From Gonatopus flavifemur (Eukaryota > Arthropoda > Insecta > Hymenoptera > Dryinidae), in assembly GCA_018340375.1 (NCBI GenBank), contig JAFFJZ010000007.1:2294001-2358000 (forward strand): DNA of 64,000 nt. The letters run 5' to 3'. The notes under the pieces are model-generated. The model saw nothing but the letters and a program-made list of their open reading frames with translations, made no database searches and was not told the DNA's origin. Shown here in pieces: positions 34,357-45,930 of the stretch. Each line of letters opens with the position of its first letter. Within the stretch, counting starts at the first letter, position 1. A program made the position numbers and the translations under genes.

Positions 34357-36659
34357 TCAAAAGCTTCGAGTCTTCGTTGGTCCGTTTTTCCAAGTGTCCG
34401 AATTTCCATATAATGCTGTGCTCCAAACGTAACTCTTCAAGAATTTCTTCCTTACTGCTGAACTAATATTCTTCGAACATAGTAACTGTTCCTTTTGGTG
34501 GAAAGCCTGTTTCCCTTGTGCTATTCTTGCTCTTATATCTGTTGCGCTTTTACCGTTTTCTGTAATTATGCTCCCTAGATATTTAAATTCTTTGACTTGC
34601 TGGATTGTCTCTGCATCTATTTTGATTTTCGTTCTTCTTGATGTGTTCGCAGTTGTACATATCATGAATTTCGTTTTGTCCTTATTTATATTCATACAAT
34701 ATTTGTCTAGTAATATTTTTTTCATAGTGTTGAGAGTATTTTCTAACTCAGCACCACTCGTAGCTAATATAGCTATGTCATCCGCAGATCTCAACATGCT
34801 TACATTTTCACCTTGAATCTGTGATTTCAATTGCACTTGCTCCTTCACTTCGTTCATCGCTTCTTCTATATACAAATTGGGAATCAATGGCGATAGTGAG
34901 CATCCTTGTCTCACCCCTCTTCTAATTTATGCTCCTCCTTTTTGACCCTCTATTCCTATTATTGCGGTTTGATTCTTATATAATTCATATATTATTCTCC
35001 TATCCCTGAAATTAATTCCTACCTTTTTCAAAATCGTGAACATCTTCTCCCAATCAACATTATCGAATGCTTTTTGTATATATACAAAACCTATATACAC
35101 AGACTTTCTCAACTCTAGACTTTTCTCTACTACTGTTCTCAGTGCTAATATTGCTTCTCGCGTTCCCTTATTTTTCCTAAAACCGAACTGATCTTCTGCT
35201 GATCTACTCTCTATTTCATTGTTTATTCTCCTGTATATGATTTTTGTCAGTATTTTCGAGGCATGTGAAGTTAAACTCATCGTTCTGCAGTTCTCGCATT
35301 TGTCGGCTCCTTGTTTTTTTGGAATGGCGACAATTTTATTCTTCTGGAAATCTTTCGGTACTTCGCCTATTTCGTACATATCTCTGACCGATTCGAACAG
35401 TGCGTCACGAGTTTTCTGACTGGAGGCTTTGATAAGGTCCGCACTTATGCCATCTATTCCTGGCGCTTTATTATTTTTCAATACTTTTACAGCCCTGTCG
35501 AATTCTGATCTCAAAATTGAATCTCCCAATTCTTCTTCATCGATATCCTCCTCCCTCTCTGAAAATCCTATAATATCGCTCCCTTTATACAGATCTTCCG
35601 AATGATTAATCCATTGTTCTATTTTTTCCTCCGTTCTCATCAATTGTCTCCCTACAGAATTTTCAATCTTACTGCTTCTAGATTTCATTCGTCCAAAAAA
35701 TCTTCACCATCCTTTATGCTCCATCAATTTCCCCTAAATGTAATCTTACTTCTATATTTTGACATCTTCCCTCCAACCATTGTTCTTTTGCTTTCCTTGA
35801 TTCTCTTATTCCTCAGTGCCTCCCCATACAGCACACCAGTTCAAAAAGAGTTCATAAAGAACTCAACTGGGACTTGAAGAATTCAATGTGAATTCACAAG
35901 AATTCTTTCAGAACTCCTGTGCTATATGGGTTGTATATCTGCTGGTCTTGTTCACTATTCTCATTCTTGTATTTCCTTCTTTCATTAATCAAATCGAGAA
36001 TTCCTTCTGTTATCCATGGTTCCTCAGGCTCTACTCCATCGTTCTTCAAAATCCCATCTGCACATTGCTCTATGTTCCCCTTCATATTTGGCCATCTACT
36101 CTCTATTTTCAACTCTTTCTCTTGTCGATCCTCCAATTTTTCGTCCAACATCACTCTGAATGCCTCCCGTGTTTTTCCTTGTTTGAGGTTCTTCAAGTTC
36201 CATCTTTTTTGCATTTTCCTTTTTTCTTCAGAGCTTTGAATTTCAGAGAACATTTCATCAGCAACATATTGTGATCACTATCTACATCCGTGCCTGGATA
36301 AGTTTCACAGCTTCTCACTTGGTTTCTAAATCTTTGTTTTACTAATATGTAATCAATTTGTTCTCTTGCTGTATCTCCTGGCATTTTCCAAGTATAGATT
36401 CTTCTTGGATGATTTTTGAATAATGTGTTAGTAACAACCATTCCATGGCTTTCACAGAATTCGATTGAACGTTGCTCTCTTTCATCTCTTTTTCAAACGC
36501 AACATCTCCTATTATGTTGCCCTCTTTTCCTTGCCCTACTACCGCATTCCAGTCGCCTATGATAATTAAATTTCCTCCTCCCTTAACATATTCCATCACT
36601 TCTTCTATTTCATCGTACATTTTTTCGATGTTTCTCTCTGAGTATGTACATGTGGGCAT
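34357..36659 (-). pseudogene. RTE ORF remnant, copy A
   Basis: Reading from the 5' side: endonuclease motifs GDWNAVVGQGK, NHPRRIYTWKMPGDTA and DSDHNMLLMKC in shifting frames. Then the linker, then RT blocks NNKAPGIDGISADLIK, HASKILTKIIYRR and GFRKNKGTREAI. Then VYIGFVYIQKAFDNV (the catalytic Asp of FVDIQxAFD is Tyr here), RQGCSLSPLIPN, and LRSADDIAIL (ADD kept). A TAA replaces the Gln codon in GGAQIRRG at about 34924, and the C terminus is frameshifted after SALYG. The first endonuclease part lies beyond the mariner (38343-37950: VGAWDVRSLR, GMSGMRWPQ). Inactive. Confidence 0.85.
35822..35930. mobile_element. 109-bp MITE inside RTE copy A
   Basis: The ends CCCATACAGCACA and (inverted) CCCATATAGCACA form 13-bp TIRs with one mismatch. 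Copies B and C lack the insertion. Internal palindromes GAGTTCATAAAGAACTC and GAATTCAATGTGAATTC are present. Confidence 0.75.
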
Positions 36660-36662
36660 GTA

Positions 36663-37948
36663 CCAGGTGTGTGAGTATGAAACCGGAATTTTTGTACAGA
36701 AAAAACACGTTTATTGTAATGATATGATACAAAGTAACTCATGCAAAGTATTGTCCGTCGCTATCTATACATTTTTTCCATCTTGCTGGCAATTTGTGGA
36801 TTCCGCGCCAAAAGAACTGTTGCTCTTTTGATGCAAACCAGTCATCGAGCCATTCTCGTACATCTTCGTAAGAAGTAAAGCGCTGTTCAGCAAGTGCGTG
36901 TCCCATCGATGCAAACAAGTAGTAATCGGATGGGGCAAGTTCCGATGAGTGAGGCGCGTGCTGAAGAATCTCCCAACGGAACGACTCTATCGTTTCCTGG
37001 ACCTGTTTTGCTTTGTGTGCTGGTGCATTGTCATGCAGCAAAATCACCTTGTGTTGTCTTTGTTGGTATTCTGGTCGTTTTTCACGCAAAACTCGATCCA
37101 AATCGATCATTTGTTGTCGGTAGCGTTGAGTATTGACAGTTTCCCCAGGTTTCAGCAGTTCGTAGTAGATTACGCCCTTCTGATCCCACCGAACACACAG
37201 CATTGTCTTTCGTCCGTAGCGGTTTGGTCTCGCCGTCGATGTTGATGGTTCACCCGGAATAACCTATGACTTCTCGCGCTTAGGATTCTCGAAATATATC
37301 CACTTTTCATCCCCAGTCACAATTCGATGGAGAAATGACTTTCTTTGGAAACTGGCGAGCAGCATTTCGCATGATGTTTTGCGGTTTTCCTGCTGTCTTC
37401 CGTTGAGTTCATGTGGAACCCATTTCCCCACCTTTTGTATCTTCCCCATGGCTTTCAACCGAAGGGAGATGGCTTCTCGGGTCACCTTTAACCGATCCGC
37501 CAGTTGTTGTTGTGTGTGAGCGTCGTCTTCGTCCAACAAGGCTTGCAGGTCAGCGTCTTCAAACTTTTTCGGTGGTCTTCCACGTTCTTCGTTCCAGACG
37601 TCAAAATCGCCACTTTTGAACCGTTTGAACCACTCGAAACACTGTGTTTCACCGAGAGCATGCTCACCAAACGCCTCCACAAGCATTTGATGCGATTCGG
37701 CTGTGGTTTTCTTCAGATGAAAACAGAAAAGTAGTGCTGTCCGCAAATCGTAATTTGTTGGCACAAAACTCGACATGTTTATCTCTAATAAACTAATGCT
37801 ACTGAATGAAACTCGTGTTATTGTGAGTTGGAAATCTTTGTTGGATATCAATACAATAACAAGCCACCGCTGACGTGATGTGTCGGTAACTGCATCGACA
37901 TCTAGCGCCACCTATGGGCAAATTCCGGTTTCATACTTACACACCTGG
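36663..37948 (-). mobile_element. Mariner family 2, nearly intact, in RTE copy A
   Basis: 1,286 bp. Left CCAGGTGTGTGAGTATGAAA and right (inverted) CCAGGTGTGTAAGTATGAAA are TIRs of about 28 bp, with TA duplicated at 36661-36662 and 37949-37950. The unoccupied site GGCATGTATACTTGGAC is preserved in RTE copies C (about 55019) and B (about 55911), so the borders are exact. Confidence 0.95.
36739..37776 (-). pseudogene. Mariner transposase, full length with one nonsense codon
   Basis: Starts at MSSFVPTNYDLRTAL (37776), the mariner N terminus; the longer frame from 37911 is untranslated leader. It spans 1,038 nt, 345 codons plus stop, the usual mariner length. N-terminal HTH (RGRPPKKFED linker), catalytic DD34D: VTGDEKW, LLHDNAPAH, ELAPSDYYLF, with 34 residues between the second and third Asp. 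WVPHEL precedes the core. A TAG stands after NPKREKS, where Trp is expected (TGG to TAG), and the rest of the frame is open. One substitution is the only obvious lesion. It resembles the mellifera/vertumnana-type mariners of insects. Either this copy died recently or the family is active elsewhere. Confidence 0.92.
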
Positions 37949-38345
37949 TATACTTGGACTATCACAGTGTTCACCGGTTTTGTTCTACTTCTGACCATCA
38001 TTACGCGTTCGCTATGTTGCAAATAATTTTTCATCCTATTTCCCACCCTTCTATGCATTATAATTCCCACACCTGCTTGACCATTCTTTGATCCTGTATG
38101 AATGATTCTATAATCCCCACTTCAGAAATCCCTTCCTTGCGGCCACCTCATTCCACTCATTCCCATTGCATCGATACCTAACCTCTTCATTTCCAATTCC
38201 AAATTTCCTAATTTTCCTGTTTGTCTCAGTGATCTAACATCCCACGCTCCGACCGGAAGGATGTTCTCTTTCTTCCCTATCTTCTTTGGTTTTCCATCTT
38301 GTTTGATGAGGCTCTCTCGAGCAGCCTCCACCCGGGGATCCAAAC

Positions 38346-38655
38346 GGAAATTTTTGAGCTCTCAGCCAATCAAAACTCAGCAACTTCAAATCGCTGTAGC
38401 TCTGGAACAAAAAATGATAGGATAGTTCAATTTTCTTTCCAGAGACCCGCCGTTCTCCAACTTAGGGAATGGTATCAAGTTCCAGTACGTAGCACATAAT
38501 GCTGTTGGATGATTTGGGTTTGAAAAAAAATCTAAAAATGCTCATATCTCGAGAACTAAGCGTCGGATCGACTTGATCCAAAGACCAATCCTCAGTTTCC
38601 ACTAGAGAACAATCCCTCCAGCCAGTTCCAGCGAGTTCTGAAACACCCTGTATAA
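38346..38655 (-). repeat. Unclassified repeat-like segment adjoining the RTE 5' end
   Basis: Contains TTCAAATCGCTGTAGCTCTG, CTCATATCTCGAGAACTAAG and ends GAAACACCCTGTATAATA. Phrases of this kind recur as dispersed repeats in other insect genomes, from memory. No coding frame is supported. Confidence 0.35.
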
Positions 38656-38685
38656 TAACGTCTCATTGTAGATTGGAAAAAAGAT

Positions 38686-38758
38686 GCTTCGCCATCTGGA
38701 ATTGAACTTGGGTTTTCTAGATTACCAATTAAGTGAGTTGCCTCTGAGCCATGGACAG
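38686..38758 (-). tRNA. tRNA-like relic or tRNA-derived SINE head
   Basis: On the minus strand TGGCTCAGAGG (A box, 38751 downward) and GTTCAATTCC (B box, 38707 downward) are 44 nt apart, the exact spacing of positions 8 and 52 in a tRNA. The loop TTGGTAA would give a GGT (Thr) anticodon. Acceptor and T stems do not pair, so it is not a functional tRNA gene. Bases 38770-39240 show nothing else. Confidence 0.4.
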
Positions 38759-39239
38759 ATAACTTGATGGATTGACCGAAAGCATTGTTCATATGTCCAA
38801 TGTGAATAATTTTTATTGCACCACTCTGATGAATCAATTTAAAGTCCTCCAAGCCGGTCTATTGAATTTTTCGCAAAATACTAACGATATGAAAAATTTA
38901 AAAATGTGGTAATAAAATACATAAATATTCAGTGTGCAATCCCAGGTCAAAATCATCAGTTTTTCGATTTTACGTAACGAACCTCTCATCACGCTAATAT
39001 GCCAAATCCGGAGATCATCTTTCTTCTCATAACTACACTGATGATTTCGAAATTATATGGACGTTTACACGTGGTGCAATGAAAAATTGAAAAAGTTTCC
39101 TTGGACTGACGTTCTCTCGAAAGTTCCCTAAAACCTGGTGGAAATGAAGAAAACATGAAAACATATGAATTGATTGTATCAATCATTTCTAATAGGTAAA
39201 TGTTTATAAAACAAATGTTGTGCATATGTCTATTCCCAT

Positions 39240-39700
39240 TACAATTATGAATCGGTGAGATTTTGAATGCGCGCCAGAGCTCGTTGCTAGGTTACAAAAG
39301 AGTCAATACTGTTACGAACGAAAAATGATATATTTTCTTCAAAGTCGATGAAATCCGTCAAACGAGGAAAGACGAAGAAACATTCGTCCTTTCTTTCTCT
39401 CGATTTGGCGAACGTACTCGAATGTCGCCGAAGGGATCTGAATCACACGTACGGAAGTTTGGTTGTGTGTGTAGCTCAAATGGAACCGTGGGGGAAGTAG
39501 ATGACGTCAAAGCAACGGAGAGAGTATGCTAGGTTTCGCGCGCACCCGTATCCTCTTTGTCTTCACATGTACGAACCGCGGCTTTTGTGTGAGTAGGGTC
39601 GGCGTCTTGGATCTGTGACCACTGTACAGACCAATGTTCTTCAAATGCCAAGAAATGTCAATATTCTTCATATGGTAAATTTAACACAAATGCAATCAGA
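39240..39700 (+). promoter_or_regulatory. GC-richer, CpG-containing segment upstream of the candidate host gene
   Basis: Base composition changes from the AT-rich surroundings: many CG dinucleotides (GCGCGCACCCG, AACCGCGGC, CGATTTGGCGAACG) and a consensus CRE, TGACGTCA, at about 39503. It ends about 70-100 bp before the first coding exon. Promoter/5' UTR status is inference; no TATA box is obvious. Confidence 0.35.
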
Positions 39701-39773
39701 AATCAAGTAATCATTCTTTATTAGGTGACAAACCATTATTTCAGATTCGTCCACAGGAAAGGCTGAAAACAAC

Positions 39774-42700
39774 ATGTCAAAGAAGGGAAGTGTACGTGAA
39801 AAATTATCTGTTTTTAATCAATATTCGATTATTATTTTTCCTTTTCTTGTGATTCTCTTATGTGTGTTTGTTTTTCCTTTCTTTTCCACGTCATTCGAAT
39901 TTCAGCAATGAGACAAAGAGATGCCACCATGTTGAAAAGTAAGTTTGTTTTCTAAGCGATGAACAGTGATTATGATCATGGTACGTTATGCCATCATTTT
40001 CTGTGTTTTTTCAGAAGAATCTGTCTTTGATCAAAAAACTGAGAAATGTAAAACGAAAAAAGTTCAGTTTCGTGAGAAATCGGCCGAAAATGATTCTGAA
40101 GGTAATTATGAACTCAATTATTTCTATGCATGTCCCATTTAATCGTTGAAAGTAATCCCAACATTATCACAGGTACTGATTTCCAATTCCTAACAAATCC
40201 ACAAATATCAACCAGTGGAAGAAATATCCAGTCAGACGTTCCAATCGCTCGTGAGTGACTTCATTTTGGATGGTTAATTGTAATTATCAATAATATTCCA
40301 ATAATCTCTGAAGCTCATATTCAAAAAAATTCTATTCCAGATGAAAAAGTGGCATTGAACGAAAATGATGAAGAGGACAATGTTGATAATTTATTCATGC
40401 TCGGAAACATTCAAAAGGGTATGCATTGAGCAAATATGGACCTCTTTCCGTATGTTAGTTACTAATGAATTGAAAATTTGAACTCTCTAATTATTTCTTA
40501 TTCTGAAATTATTTTTCTACCTGATTGTGGAAGATTGGAAGCCGATTTTACTTCTGATGAGCAAAATAGTCGCAACACATTGTGGAGCTTTGGGAAAGGA
40601 AATTAGTGGAAGGCTGAAGATCATTGATAATAAATTGAACGCATTACTGATTGGTAATCAGAGTAATAACGAAAACCAAGTTATTATTGTGGATACTTAC
40701 AACGAGAAGTACAATTGCCTCCCTTCCAATTCAATGCATCAATTTGAAGCGTTTGACAACGGGTTACAGCTCAAAGAAGGAAAGGCAAAAGAAATTGTAT
40801 ACCTTCAACTGTTATTTTCATACCAATTCTAGTATACAATGAAAAATATTGATTGATGAACTCTTATAATTCAAATAATAAATTTCCCTATGTTTTCAGA
40901 ATAAGTTTGTATAATCAGAATGAAAATCTAACCAAGAATTTGAAATATATCATTAAAGCATTCATGAGCAGAGGATTGAGGGTCCCCATGCAATAACCAC
41001 GTAGGCGCTCGAGAAGCGGCATAAGTATTGTCCAAGCCATGACGTCAAGGGTCGAAAAAAGAATTCGTAATTTCGAAAATCAAGAAATACTGGACAATAG
41101 GGCTTGAAAAATGACCATAAATCTCCGTTTACGATTTTTTTCTAGGATCAGTAGTTTTCGAGAAAAAAAATAAAAACTATCTATTCTTTCGCACCACAAA
41201 TCAATGTTTTCCAATATTAAACTCGTTCAAACTCGGTCATTTGTCGATGTATCTTGATGAATCTTGCGGATTCTGATTCGTAAGACTTCCCCGAAGACAA
41301 CAGCGTATAAAGAATTCATAAAAGTGGATAATAAATTACCAATTTTTTAATCCGAAGTGAAAACCCTGTTTTCCATGCTTTGCATTGAAAAAGTGTCAGG
41401 GGAAGTATGAGTTACAAAAAACTCCCAGCGACAAAGTTGTTCACTAGTATATGGACAAACTTTGTGGAAAGTTTCAGATCGATTGGACTCTTAGTTCGCG
41501 AAATACAGCGGTTTATTTATTAACACGCGACCGAAATTTTTCACCATTTTGCGTCATTCATCAACTAAATATCAAGGTCCGTAGGAAAGATTGTGTTCGC
41601 TCAATATTTGAACCTGGGTTTATGTTTTTGGGGTCAGAAAATTCGAATATCGAACTATTTTCGCAAAATTCTGTATCCATTTCTCTTGAATGAACAATTC
41701 AATTGTTCATAACGTTATTATGGAAATACTATTGACCAAAGAGAAACATTTTCTTGACAACAAAAGTTTCTCATCCTGCGATAATTAGATTTTGTACACA
41801 AAAGTTTTCATCAAAACACTTGTATTTTCATGAGTATCATAAGTATATTTGAATAAATGCACATGGCCTGTGTTACATAAAGTATCAAATTTTTTAAACA
41901 ACACATCATACAACAAACGAACAACACGTGTATTGTTTTTTAAACAATACATTTTATAATACATTTCCCTAATACGTTTGCAATCAACTTTGTAATGTTG
42001 TGCCTTTCACAAATCGATTATTTTTATACCTTTTCCCCAACTTTAGCTATTAATGCATCAAAAAATTCTTTTTCCTTTGGAGAGAGATATTTCATAAGAT
42101 AATTTAAATCATTCTGTTTCTCTTTAGAAATGCCCACTGGTTCAGTGAGTGGTGCTTCGTCGAAATGCTGTACGGTTAATGATTGTTCTATGAAAAATGT
42201 TGTGCCGTCCCGATTTTCATAATAATTATGTTGAAACTCTTCTTGTCAAGAAAATGTTTCTCTTTGGTCAATAGTATTTCCATAATAACGTTATGAACAA
42301 TTGAATTGTTCATTCAAGAGAAATGGATACAGAATTTTGCGAAAATAGTTCGATATTCGAATGTTCTGACCCCAAAAACATAAACCCAGGTTCAAATATT
42401 GAGCGAACACAATCTTTCCTACGGACCTTGATATTTAGTTGATGAATGACGCAAAATGGTGAAAAATTTCGGTCGCGCGTTGATAAATAAACCGCTGTAT
42501 TTCGCGAACTAAAAGTCCAATCGATCTGAAACTTTCCACAAAGTTTGTCCATATACTAGTGAACAACTTTGTCGCTGGAAGTTTTTTGTAACTCATACTT
42601 CCCCTGACACTTTTTCAATGCAAAGCATGGAAAACAGGGTTTTCACTTCGGATTAAAAAATTGGTAATTTATTATCCACTTTTATGAATTCTTTATACGC

Positions 42701-43363
42701 TGTTGTCTTCGGGGAAGTCTTACGAATCAGAATCCGCAAGATTCATCAAGATACATCGACAAATGACCGAGTTTGAACGAGTTTAATATTGGAAAACATT
42801 GATTTGTGGTGCGGAAGAATAGATAGTTTTTATTTTTTTTCTCGAAAACTACTGATCCTAGAAAAAAATCGTAAACGGAGACTCATATTCATTTTTCAAG
42901 CCCCATTGTCCAGTATTTCTATATTTTCGAAATTTCGAATTCTTTTTTCGACCCTTGACGTCATGGCTTGGACAATACTTATGCCGCTTCTCGAGCGCCT
43001 ACGTGGTTATTGCATGGGGACCCTCAATTGGTAATGAAATTCACCACAAAAAGACAATCCCAAGGAGAAAGAATTTTTTCTGAAACAAATTTCAGCGGAT
43101 TGATATACAGTAAATCAAAACTTTCATTGGTCTGAATTTTCCAATGTGAACTCTATTATCAACCTCACATTTATATTATATTTGATGTAATCATATTCAT
43201 ACTTCAATTATTCACAGTTTTCTTGAGCACTCGATATTCAGTTGAAAAACAAGAACCACTTCTGAAAGCAGCATACGAGAAAGGACTCGCTGTTGTCCTT
43301 CCAAATAGTAAGGACTGGGACAGTATGCGTACGAAAAGGAAACCAGTCACCTCCGCAGAATAA
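39774..43363 (+). CDS. Candidate multi-exon host gene, function unknown
   Basis: Six GT-AG exons join in one frame: 39774-39789 (MSKKG), 39906-39938, 40015-40101, 40173-40250, 40341-40418 and 40534-40762. All junctions are phase 1. The protein is acidic/basic and low-complexity at first (KKTKKVQFREKSAEND, NENDEEDNVDN), then DWKPILLLMSKIVATHCG and LPSNSMHQFEAFDN. That last segment is reminiscent of the start of DUF4806-type domains of insect nuclear proteins (weak). Exon 40900-40978 (SLYNQNENLTKN) joins in frame only if the weak donor at 40763 is used; the stronger-looking GT at 40797 gives a stop. A final exon, 43218-43363, ends KPVTSAE. A 2-kb fold-back lies at the end of exon 40900-40978, and whether the frame continues to the last exon depends on a base at that junction. 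It may therefore be damaged. Confidence 0.5.
40976..43027. mobile_element. 2-kb fold-back element with captured coding segment
   Basis: Arms of about 785 bp (40976-41761 and 42243-43027) are inverted and about 98% identical. They begin TTGAGGGTCCCCATGCAATA. The loop of about 480 bp (41762-42242) is not repeated and carries a 73-codon open frame on the minus strand. The 80-residue frames at 41451-41693 and 42310-42552 are arm images of each other, not genes. The insertion abuts the exon end GCAGAGGATTG, and the donor-like GTAATG resumes after the right arm. A short duplication (TTG or ATTG) is possible. Confidence 0.85.
42024..42245 (-). CDS. Captured C-terminal coding exon in the fold-back loop
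   Basis: 73 open codons without an ATG, so invisible to start-based ORF calling. The frame begins right after a TGA at the arm/loop boundary, at a plausible acceptor (TTCTTGACAAG). It reads EEFQHNYYENRDGTTFFIEQ, later SPKEKEFFDALIAKVGEKV and TAA. Composition (charged, mixed residues) is protein-like, unlike the AT-rich flank. I do not recognise the family. It occupies the non-repeated loop, so it is likely host or transposon coding sequence taken up by the element. Confidence 0.4.
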   Translation of the reverse strand, partial: QEEFQHNYYENRDGTTFFIEQSLTVQHFDEAPLTEPVGISKEKQNDLNYLMKYLSPKEKEFFDALIAKVGEKV

Positions 43364-43580
43364 CTTTTCTATGCGGTATATTGTTGTTTCACCTAAAAAA
43401 CTAGAGTCGCTATTATGAAGTTGTTGTTTAATAAGAGTTTATGAAACATATATTTTATGGTTCCTAAGATATGTGATAACAACTAGGGTGATATATTCTA
43501 AGTTTTCCATACGATGCAATGAATATTTGATCATTTTATGTTATTTTTATAGTGTGGACTGAATAAACAATTTATTTGTG
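43364..43580 (+). terminator. Probable 3' UTR with AATAAA signal
   Basis: After the TAA at 43361-43363 the sequence runs AT-rich to AATAAA at 43562-43567, followed by T/GT-rich DNA. This suits a polyadenylation site for the candidate gene. 43600-45680 contains no supported gene; 44160-44370 repeats ACTAGT/CTCACTAGTT motifs. Confidence 0.4.
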
Positions 43581-45688
43581 AAAATATTCATATAAATATA
43601 ATATATTCATAGAATAAAGCAATCCACCATTCAGCAATTTGAGAAATCTGTGCATAGAAACACATTTTTAAGGCAGTTCAATGAATTATGAACGGACATG
43701 AATGAAATGCAAATTAATTTTGAAGAAGATAAATCCATTTTTTCGATAAAATTAACCGGCAAAGCAAATTTCCTTCGAGTTCAGTAGCTGGATAGTTGTC
43801 GAATGTCTGAAATAATTATTACCAAAAAATTTAGAGGCATCTGTTTCTTTCAAAATAATTTGTTTCCAAAAATCATTGAAAATGTTGTATGGAATATAAA
43901 TATTCATCATATGCATATATCTAAAAAATGTGCTATCTGAACAGGAACAAACGCTTTTTTGCATCAGAGGAAGCAATTTGGAAGATATTTATGCGAAACC
44001 TCCTCCTATTGTGGATCTCCAAATAAAATCTTGTGGATATTGAATTCATGTACGGATGAAATTTCCAAGTATTCACCAGGTCCTCTTTGGAAATCGATGA
44101 GAAAAAAGGTTGGTGAAAAATCTTCTTGATTTTTGATTGATTTGTGGAAATTTTATTGATATTTATGTACTAACAAGTGCCTTTTGAGTTACCGGTGAGT
44201 GCCTTGTGAAATACTAGCGAGCAACTGGTCAGTTTTTCTAACTAGTATCTGATGAGTTAGAGCATTACATTTCTCACTAGTTACTCGTGAATTTTCCTCA
44301 CTAGTTCCTCACAAGTTGAACGGGCAAACTCGTGAATGCCTTATGATTAACTGGAGAAAATGTCTACCAGGGCCTAAAAGTAATAATCGATTCCCCTTCA
44401 GACTGTTCAAATACTGTCTTGGCACTTTTCTGAACGACAAGTGTCTGTTCATATATCCTCGGATACATAAATAATATAAGACTTCTGAAGAATAATTGAC
44501 ATTCTACTCTCGAACATCGAGCGAAGTGAGCACATGTCGTATGAGAACTGTCCAAAATAAGCGAAGCGAATATCCCCGCTGATATCCCGATGAATATCTT
44601 CAATGCACCAATTGTGGATTTTCTAAAATACCTCATTTGCAAATAATTATATTTTTTTTCCAGCCATCATTATGAACTATTTTTCTTGTCGAAGTTCAAC
44701 TCTTCTTGATCCCAGAATGGTGGTTATTTTTTCCTGTAGTTGTTTATGCGCAGAAGATATAATTTTTTGAGAAAAAGAACCATTTCTCTCACTGATTTTT
44801 GGAAATTCATGAGACTTTATTCTCATATAACTCACATAATTTTCATGAACATTTTTTTTTTAAATGCAGATTACTATTCCTGAGATCATAACGAATAGAT
44901 TGAAAAAATTCATCTCATAAGGATGAGATTTGGAGAAAGTACAGCCAAAATAAGATGAGCCTGGTCCAAAAGACCCGGGTGCGTGGATTAGGGATTTTTT
45001 TGGAGGTACGTGGTTGAAGGTTAAATATCATAGCCTTTTAGTCACTCTGTTCTTGATCTTGCATTTCCTGCTTTGGAAGTTTATTTTCATATTTCTTATT
45101 TATAATCTGCATTCTTTTGTACTCATGGTTTTAGCTCTACCGTTTCTCATATTTCTTTTATATACAGTTGCCTTGGAGATTGGATCGGGCTCATGCCAAA
45201 ACGTTGGCTATCAAATTTTATGTTTCTTTACTCCACACGCGACTTCTCGACTCCCATACCCCTCTGATAGAGGATTCGTCTGTCACTCGCAGTACAACGG
45301 TTCAAATCTCGCTCAGCACAGTTCGAATAATCTTGATTGTCAGTCAGTTTTCTACGCTAACAGGGTATAGAAAATACCCCGCAATGATTAGGAAAGCCTA
45401 AGAGATTGAGAACTTTTCTCACCTCAATTCATTATCATTGAAAAAGCATATTTTAGCAATATGTTATGAGCCTTGTTAGAACCTTGACTACATGCTCTGT
45501 GCACCCGCAATTTTGTCACGCTTTTCATGTCTGATTTTCCACCTCCGCACACTCTTGTAAATAATTTCCGAACCTCATCTTAATATAAATTGCACATCAT
45601 TTTTGGAAGATTTGAACATTATTCCCAAATTTTATTTTCACCTAGGGGAGGGCAAAAGAGGAGAATATAGCTCCTTTTCGTCTCTCAA

Positions 45689-45930
45689 GGGGATACCAGC
45701 GACCTCTCAAGATGCAACCAGAAGCATTGGTTAGAAAAGGACACGACAAAAACTATTCTGACAAATTACTCGAACAACGAAGGTATGAAAATATCGCTCT
45801 GTACTAACCTTTTTCATTGATTGAAGAAGGTCAGTACACAGCAATATTTTCCTTTCATTGCTTTATTTTTGAATAATTTGTTAGTAAAGACTTGCCTCGG
45901 GTTGCATCGTCAGGGGCCGCTGGTATCCCC
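45689..45930. mobile_element. 242-bp hairpin MITE
   Basis: Ends GGGGATACCAGCGACC and (inverted) GGGGATACCAGCGGCC. Pairing continues inward for about 100 bp per arm (GATGCAACC, ACAAATTA(C/T)TC, AAAATAT(C/T)GCT). No target duplication identified. Confidence 0.75.

Larger units (their letters stand above)
34000..38345 (-). mobile_element. RTE/BovB-like retrotransposon copy A, decayed and interrupted
   Basis: Minus strand, with 3' tail CATCATCATCATC at 34000 and 5' end at about 38345. Homology to copies B and C covers the endonuclease (38343-37950 and 36659-36193), linker and RT. It is interrupted by a mariner (36663-37948) and a MITE (35822-35930). The 5' sequence stops within GGATCCAAACGG, short of the full 5' UTR of copy C. 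No target duplication is visible. It is closest to copy B, sharing that copy's defects. Confidence 0.9.

Noticed and set aside
35219..36274. Plus-strand ORFs across RTE copies A, B and C
   Set aside because: Antisense shadows of the RTE coding sequence, repeated in all three copies.
41451..42552. Pair of 80-residue ORFs (MDKLCGKFQIDW...)
   Set aside because: The same arm sequence read on opposite strands; arm DNA is non-coding elsewhere and the ORF has no recognisable domain.
43752..43976. 74-residue minus-strand ORF near the end of the candidate host gene
   Set aside because: No domain, no splice context; could be chance in AT-rich DNA.
45255..45320. Possible tRNA (B-box-like GGTTCAAATCT at 45299)
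   Set aside because: No A box at the right distance and no cloverleaf.
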